The notes under the pieces: model-generated | Told to the model about the DNA's origin: nothing | The model's database searches: none | Seen by the model: the letters and a program-made list of their open reading frames with translations, nothing else | Source: Candidatus Zixiibacteriota bacterium | Lineage (GTDB): Bacteria > Zixibacteria > MSB-5A5 > GN15 > JACZUZ01 | DNA length: 64,000 nucleotides | NCBI GenBank assembly: GCA_024280835.1 | Contig: JAJRPJ010000008.1 | Location: forward strand, 271,730-335,729 | Reading direction: 5' to 3' | Part shown: positions 59,208 to 64,000 of the stretch, piece after piece | How positions within the stretch are numbered: the first letter of the stretch is position 1 | Layout: each line of letters begins with the position of its first letter | Translations under genes and position numbers: made by a program

Positions 59208-60701
59208 TTAGTTCTTCATTGAGGACAAGAAAGCGTCGTTGGTCTTGGATTTTTTCATACGGTCACGTAGGAACTCCATTGCCTCAATCGGGTTCATCTC
59301 GGAGAGGAACTTTCTCAATATCCAGATTTTCTGTAAATTATCAGGAGTTAACAGAAGTTCTTCTTTTCGGGTAGAACTACGGTTGATATCAATCGCAGGA
59401 TAAATACGGCGATCACCGAGACGTCTATCGAGCACCAATTCCATATTACCAGTTCCTTTGAACTCTTCAAAGATAACTTCATCCATACGTGAGCCTGTTT
59501 CAATCAAAGCGGTGGCGATGATAGTCAATGAACCACCGTTTTCGACATTACGCGCAGCGCCGAAGAATCTCTTAGGTCTGTGAAGCGCATTTGAATCAAC
59601 ACCACCTGAGAGAATTTTGCCTGAATGAGGCACAACCGAGTTGTGCGCTCTGGCCAAACGAGTCAATGAATCCAGCAAAATCACAACATCATGACCATGC
59701 TCCACCAAACGTTTGGCTTTGGCTGTTACCATATCGGCAACTTGCACATGACGCTCGGCGGGCTCATCGAAGGTTGATGAAATAACTTCTCCGATGACTG
59801 TCTTTTTCATATCTGTGACTTCTTCAGGACGCTCATCTATCAAAAGAACAATCAATTTGACATCGGGATGATTTGTCGAAATCGCATTGGCAATTTGCTG
59901 TAGAATAATTGTCTTACCAGCTTTTGGCGGTGAAGTAATCAAACCACGCTGACCACGTCCAATCGGGCAGAGCAAATCCATGATTCTACCAGTCAATTCC
60001 CCTGGCTCAGTTTCTAGAGCGAAGGCATGGTCGGCATAAAGCGGAGTCAAGTTATCAAAGTGAATCTTATGCTTGGAGATTTCTGGTTCTTGATAGTTGA
60101 TTGATTCAATTTTCAGGAGTGCAAAATAGCGTTCGGAATCTTTCGGTGGACGAACCTGCCCTGCAACAGTGTCACCTGTGCTTAAGTCAAAGCGTTTGAT
60201 TTGTGATGGCGAGACATAAATATCATCTGGGCCGGGCAAGTAGTTGTAATTCGGTGAACGCAGGAACCCGTAACCCTCATCAAGAATCTCAAGCGCTCCT
60301 TCAGCGTAGAGCATCCCAGATTGCGTAGTATGCGCTTCCATAATTTTAAATATCAGCTCCGACTTTCTCAAACCAGAGACCCCAGGAATCCCAAGACTCT
60401 CGGCCGTCTTAAGCAATTCCGCTATCGTTTTCGCTTTTAAGTCCACTGCTTCTGTGTTTGCCATCTTACCGTTCCCTGGAGTGGCGCTTTTTGGCGCCGC
60501 GTTTTGTTGAGGTCGTGGGCCACGCTTGGCTTCCGAGCCACTGCCCGACCTATTATTACTATTGTTGCGGTTCGTTCGCGATGAGCTGTTTCTTGTCTTT
60601 GATGACGAACCAGAGTTCTGATCTTTTGTTCTAACTGCCATTTTGGTATTCTTTTCTATGAGCGCTGTCTGTGTTGTCGCGCGAGTTGTGTAATCTTGCA
60701 A
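59208..60701 (-). CDS. rho: transcription termination factor Rho with low-complexity N-terminal extension
   Basis: [52 protein letters not shown]. Confidence 0.97.
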   Translation of the reverse strand: MQDYTTRATTQTALIEKNTKMAVRTKDQNSGSSSKTRNSSSRTNRNNSNNRSGSGSEAKRGPRPQQNAAPKSATPGNGKMANTEAVDLKAKTIAELLKTAESLGIPGVSGLRKSELIFKIMEAHTTQSGMLYAEGALEILDEGYGFLRSPNYNYLPGPDDIYVSPSQIKRFDLSTGDTVAGQVRPPKDSERYFALLKIESINYQEPEISKHKIHFDNLTPLYADHAFALETEPGELTGRIMDLLCPIGRGQRGLITSPPKAGKTIILQQIANAISTNHPDVKLIVLLIDERPEEVTDMKKTVIGEVISSTFDEPAERHVQVADMVTAKAKRLVEHGHDVVILLDSLTRLARAHNSVVPHSGKILSGGVDSNALHRPKRFFGAARNVENGGSLTIIATALIETGSRMDEVIFEEFKGTGNMELVLDRRLGDRRIYPAIDINRSSTRKEELLLTPDNLQKIWILRKFLSEMNPIEAMEFLRDRMKKSKTNDAFLSSMKN

Positions 60702-60801
60702 TTCTCAAATATTAGCATTTGCAAAACCAATTCAATTTTTCTGTGATTAGTCTGTATTACTTGTTTCTTCTGGGGTGTGAAACGCCTTCATGAGGTCGCT
60801 A

Positions 60802-61224
60802 TTAGCCGGAGGCCTCACCAAACTGCAGGCCTTGCCCATCCTCTTCACTTGAATCATCAAATGGAACTTCGGGAGCATCACCCCATAATTTCTCCAATGA
60901 ATAAAACTCACGAACTGGTTCTAAGAAGATATGCGCAACTACATCAAAGTAGTCAAGCAAAATCCAGCGCCCTTCCTGCATACCTTCTTTGACAGTAGCT
61001 TGAACGCCCTCTCTCGATAATTCATCGGAAATAAAGGACCCTATCGCATTTACGTGCATCGTTGCATCACCTGAGATAATGACAAAATAGTCTGTCACAC
61101 TCGATATTCCCTGTAAATCCAAGATCTTGATCTTGAAACCCTTCTTGGAAAGAGCTATTTCGGCGATGCGTATCGCCAAATCCTGTGCTTTTGTATTCAA
61201 ATCAATTCTCTCACAAGACATCAA
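60802..61224 (-). CDS. rsfS: ribosomal silencing factor RsfS
   Basis: DYFVIISGDATMHVNAIGSFI, EGMQEGRWILLDYFDVVAHIFLEPVREFYSLEKLWGDAPEV. Confidence 0.94.
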   Translation of the reverse strand: MMSCERIDLNTKAQDLAIRIAEIALSKKGFKIKILDLQGISSVTDYFVIISGDATMHVNAIGSFISDELSREGVQATVKEGMQEGRWILLDYFDVVAHIFLEPVREFYSLEKLWGDAPEVPFDDSSEEDGQGLQFGEASG

Positions 61225-61520
61225 TGTCTTTATGCCGCATCCTAATTCTTCGCTCTAGCAAATCTGGGGTTACGTGAATTCAGTCTTGCCAATAGTATTC
61301 CCGAATCCTCTTTCAAAGAGAACTAACGATTTCTACTGGCCGACCAAATTATCCTGTAAAGGAAAATTGCAACTGGGATTGCTACTTCTTGAGAAACGCC
61401 GCGATTATCTGTAAAAAGCTATGCTCGCGAAAACCATACTCTCGAATCCATATTCTTTGAAGATATGAAGCGCTAAACCGTAGAGCGCCTTGGGAGGCTT
61501 GAATACCGATTGGTGGGGTT

Positions 61521-62129
61521 TTACTTCAGGAACTTGTCCCGATAATCCTTCCCGACCACCAGTGTTACCTGGATTGAACGGTAGTTGTCCTCTAAGGGCG
61601 CGTAGATAATATCGTCACGATACAAACCAAGCTGGTCTGCCAGCAATTTTGTGTCTTCAACACGTTGGGTGCGAGAGATGAGAAATGACTTCTCGATGTC
61701 GTACACGGTGAAATTGTCAACATTGACGATGGAGACCTCCAAAGGAAGCCTGACACGAGACTTAAGCGCCTCAGCGACTTTGTTGGCTGAGCCACGTTCC
61801 CCACAACCATTGAGAATCTGCACACGCAGAGTCACTTCGGGAACGGGACGAGTCTTGCTGACACCTGTTGATACTTTTGCTGCGAAACTAGCGGCGTAAA
61901 CTACTGCCAACGCAAACCCGATGACAATCATCGTTTCCAGAGCGCGGGACACCAGTCCTGACGATACACGTTTTCTTGACGCTGTGAGATTCCCCTTTCG
62001 CGGTTTTCTTACCATAGACGCAGAGTGAGTGTATGCGCCCAACTTTAGCAACTTAAAAATCAAATTATCTGTACAAATCTTCTTTGAAACGTTCTTCTTA
62101 CTTAAAAAAACTATCCGCTGGGCAAACAT
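61521..62129 (-). CDS. LytR C-terminal domain protein
   Basis: One TM, then VTLRVQILNGCGERGSANKVAEALK...VTLVVGKDYR. Confidence 0.8.
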   Translation of the reverse strand: MFAQRIVFLSKKNVSKKICTDNLIFKLLKLGAYTHSASMVRKPRKGNLTASRKRVSSGLVSRALETMIVIGFALAVVYAASFAAKVSTGVSKTRPVPEVTLRVQILNGCGERGSANKVAEALKSRVRLPLEVSIVNVDNFTVYDIEKSFLISRTQRVEDTKLLADQLGLYRDDIIYAPLEDNYRSIQVTLVVGKDYRDKFLK

Positions 62130-62207
62130 ACGACACTTGCAAAACGAGCTTTGTTGTATTGTGTTTTGGAAAAATCGTTACCGAAAAATAACGGCCAACA
62201 ATTCAAA

Positions 62208-62235
62208 GAGAATGAGATGTTGAGAATGAGATGTT
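62208..62235. repeat. 14-bp perfect tandem duplication
   Basis: GAGAATGAGATGTT at 62208-62221 and 62222-62235. Confidence 0.95.
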
Positions 62236-62394
62236 AATCTGGGATTGTTCTCGAAAGTCAACGAGCAACCAACGAAACCGTCACTAGTAATATCTAATAC
62301 TTCTATCACCAATTTGGTCTGGGATTTTGAACATCCAACGCGTGTTATTTAACACACTAAAACCTACTTACAACAATAATTCCCCTGCTAAGTA

Positions 62395-62997
62395 TTAATA
62401 CCCACCTTGACCATAGGCGCTGCCGAAGCCGTTTCCGTATCCACCGAAACCACCGAAACTACTATATGGACTCAAATATGCCTGTCGTCCGTAACGTGAT
62501 CTTGAAGAATATGGACTCTTGCGAACATCGATTCTCAAGCGAAATTTATTACTGGGATGGTAGTCCAATGAAAATGCTGGAAAAAGCTCGCCACCAGAAT
62601 TAATCGCCCCACCAGTCAGATTATGCGCTAAACCCATCGCAAACTGCATTGAGAGTTTTGAGGAAAACTCATAGGTCAATGCGCCTGAGTACATGCCGAA
62701 TCCAGATGAACCAAATGAGTTCGATCCAAACGACATGCTATAACTTTGAGACCACTTTAATCTAGAGAGATCAATCAATGAAAACGGTTTGACCGCTGGC
62801 TCAACAGAGACAGCATTCCGATTATGAATCTCATTAAGAGCAATCCTATCGATACCGTTACTGAGACCCTGATCAACTACACCATCATTGCTAGCAGCGG
62901 TAGTCTGCGCATTGGCTATTGGAGAGAAAGCCAATAGGACACCAGCGCCGAGGACTATTGCGGCTTTGCGGATATTCTTGTTAACGTAGTTCTTCAT
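62395..62997 (-). CDS. secreted protein with Ser/Gly/Tyr-rich C-terminal tail
   Basis: Signal peptide (LAFSPIANAQ), beta-strand-rich middle, tail SSFGGFGGYGNGFGSAYGQGGY. Confidence 0.65.
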   Translation of the reverse strand: MKNYVNKNIRKAAIVLGAGVLLAFSPIANAQTTAASNDGVVDQGLSNGIDRIALNEIHNRNAVSVEPAVKPFSLIDLSRLKWSQSYSMSFGSNSFGSSGFGMYSGALTYEFSSKLSMQFAMGLAHNLTGGAINSGGELFPAFSLDYHPSNKFRLRIDVRKSPYSSRSRYGRQAYLSPYSSFGGFGGYGNGFGSAYGQGGY

Positions 62998-63266
62998 GAT
63001 CTCTGTAATACTATGGAGGTTTTGATGTTATGTCAAATGATTTGTTTGCTCGGCCCACCAACTGATTCTGAGAATTACCATATAAATGGCGCTACTTTGG
63101 TGATCTTCGCTACTTCATTCAATATATCGGCCAGCTTCCCCGTCCTATTTACTCTAACACCGCAACTATAGCAAAAGTTGCCTAAAAACTACATTTTCCG
63201 ATACGCACCCTAAGGCACTGCTGGACAGCATGTTAGAAGTGGCGGCAAATAGCCGAAAAGGTGGAT

Positions 63267-64000
63267 TTAGCTAAACAAGCTCTCAAGCTCTTTCAATTGT
63301 TCAATTGAGTTGATTCCTCGAACTTCGTCGGGGTTTTCGGCAACACAAATAGAGCAGTTTTTGCCAGCTTGATTGAGAATTGCAATAACGTCGGTTAAAT
63401 AGTACTCACCTTGTGAATTTTCCGTCGTTACCGAATCGAGAGCCGAGAATAGCTCCCTGGAGTCAAAGGTGAATATTCCACTATTGATTTCGTTTATTTT
63501 GAGAATCTCTTCCGAGGCGTCTTTATGCTCGACAATCTCAAGTAAGCGCGAGCTATCTCCATCTCGAACTGTTCGGCCGTAACCTGAGGCATCCGCAAAG
63601 ACAGCGCTCAAACAAGTCGCTGAAGCTTTGACTGACTCATGTTGAGCAAATAAAGCGTTCAAGGTATTCTCAGAGATAAACGGCACATCACCAGCGGTGA
63701 CCACTACAGTACCCGAGAAATCAGCCAAAGCATCTTTGGTCATCATCACCGCATGCCCTGTGCCTTTTTGCTCTCTTTGCCAGCAGAACTCAAGTTTTAG
63801 ATCAGTAAATGTCTCTTGCAAATGATCACGAACATCGTCGCCCTGATGACCGATGACAATCACGATTCTTCCAGCCCCTGCGGCTTGCAGAGCAGAAACA
63901 ACATGGTCGATGATTGGCTTGCCAGCGATTTCGTGCAAGACTTTGGCGCGCTCGGATTTCATGCGGGTGCCTTTGCCGGCGGCTAAGACAATTGCGGCAC
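63267..64000 (-). CDS. GlmU-like NTP transferase / UDP-GlcNAc pyrophosphorylase domain (5' end outside window)
   Basis: The reading frame runs to the window edge: AAIVLAAGKGTRMKSERAKVLHEIAGKPIIDHVV; no left-handed beta-helix domain before the stop. Confidence 0.85.
   Translation of the reverse strand, partial: AAIVLAAGKGTRMKSERAKVLHEIAGKPIIDHVVSALQAAGAGRIVIVIGHQGDDVRDHLQETFTDLKLEFCWQREQKGTGHAVMMTKDALADFSGTVVVTAGDVPFISENTLNALFAQHESVKASATCLSAVFADASGYGRTVRDGDSSRLLEIVEHKDASEEILKINEINSGIFTFDSRELFSALDSVTTENSQGEYYLTDVIAILNQAGKNCSICVAENPDEVRGINSIEQLKELESLFS

Noticed and set aside
1-64000. tRNA, rRNA, transposon or prophage genes
   Set aside because: No convincing tRNA arms, rRNA blocks, transposase or phage proteins were seen; subtle tRNAs could be missed without a covariance-model search.

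Overview
The window is a ~64 kb stretch of bacterial chromosome, mostly minus-strand and gene-dense. The FlgD/T9SS-like C-terminal tail on a secreted propeller protein suggests an FCB-group lineage; this is inference. No rRNA, tRNA, CRISPR array or transposase was recognised. Main blocks: (1) GldG/ABC-2 permease and DUF4340 genes. (2) A lipoprotein split in the ORF track by an in-frame TGA at 4943-4945. It reads through as a thioredoxin-like domain with a UxxC motif (SPT-U-PGC) and has a bSECIS-like hairpin at the expected distance, so it is a strong selenoprotein candidate. (3) A giant TPR protein, a Tdh/Kbl threonine-degradation pair, ArsR-ACR3, RIC/YtfE and a peroxiredoxin. (4) A ~15 kb aromatic-degradation island: an ATP-dependent, Bzd-type benzoyl-CoA reductase, the dienoyl-CoA hydratase/dehydrogenase/oxo-hydrolase set, an SDR, a TetR regulator, and a molybdenum hydroxylase with fused 2Fe-2S and Mo subunits plus XdhC and MocA. 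(5) A glycosyltransferase locus, then housekeeping genes (lnt, gpmI, purM, rluD, pdxJ, rsmA, tatD, metG, ricT, comB, holB, envC-ftsX-ftsE, rho, rsfS, glmU-like). The most notable signals are the selenoprotein with its SECIS, an FtsE homologue whose nucleotide-binding motifs are nearly all degenerate, the Mo hydroxylase/benzoyl-CoA gene combination, and recurrent 13-18 bp tandem duplications confined to intergenic regions.
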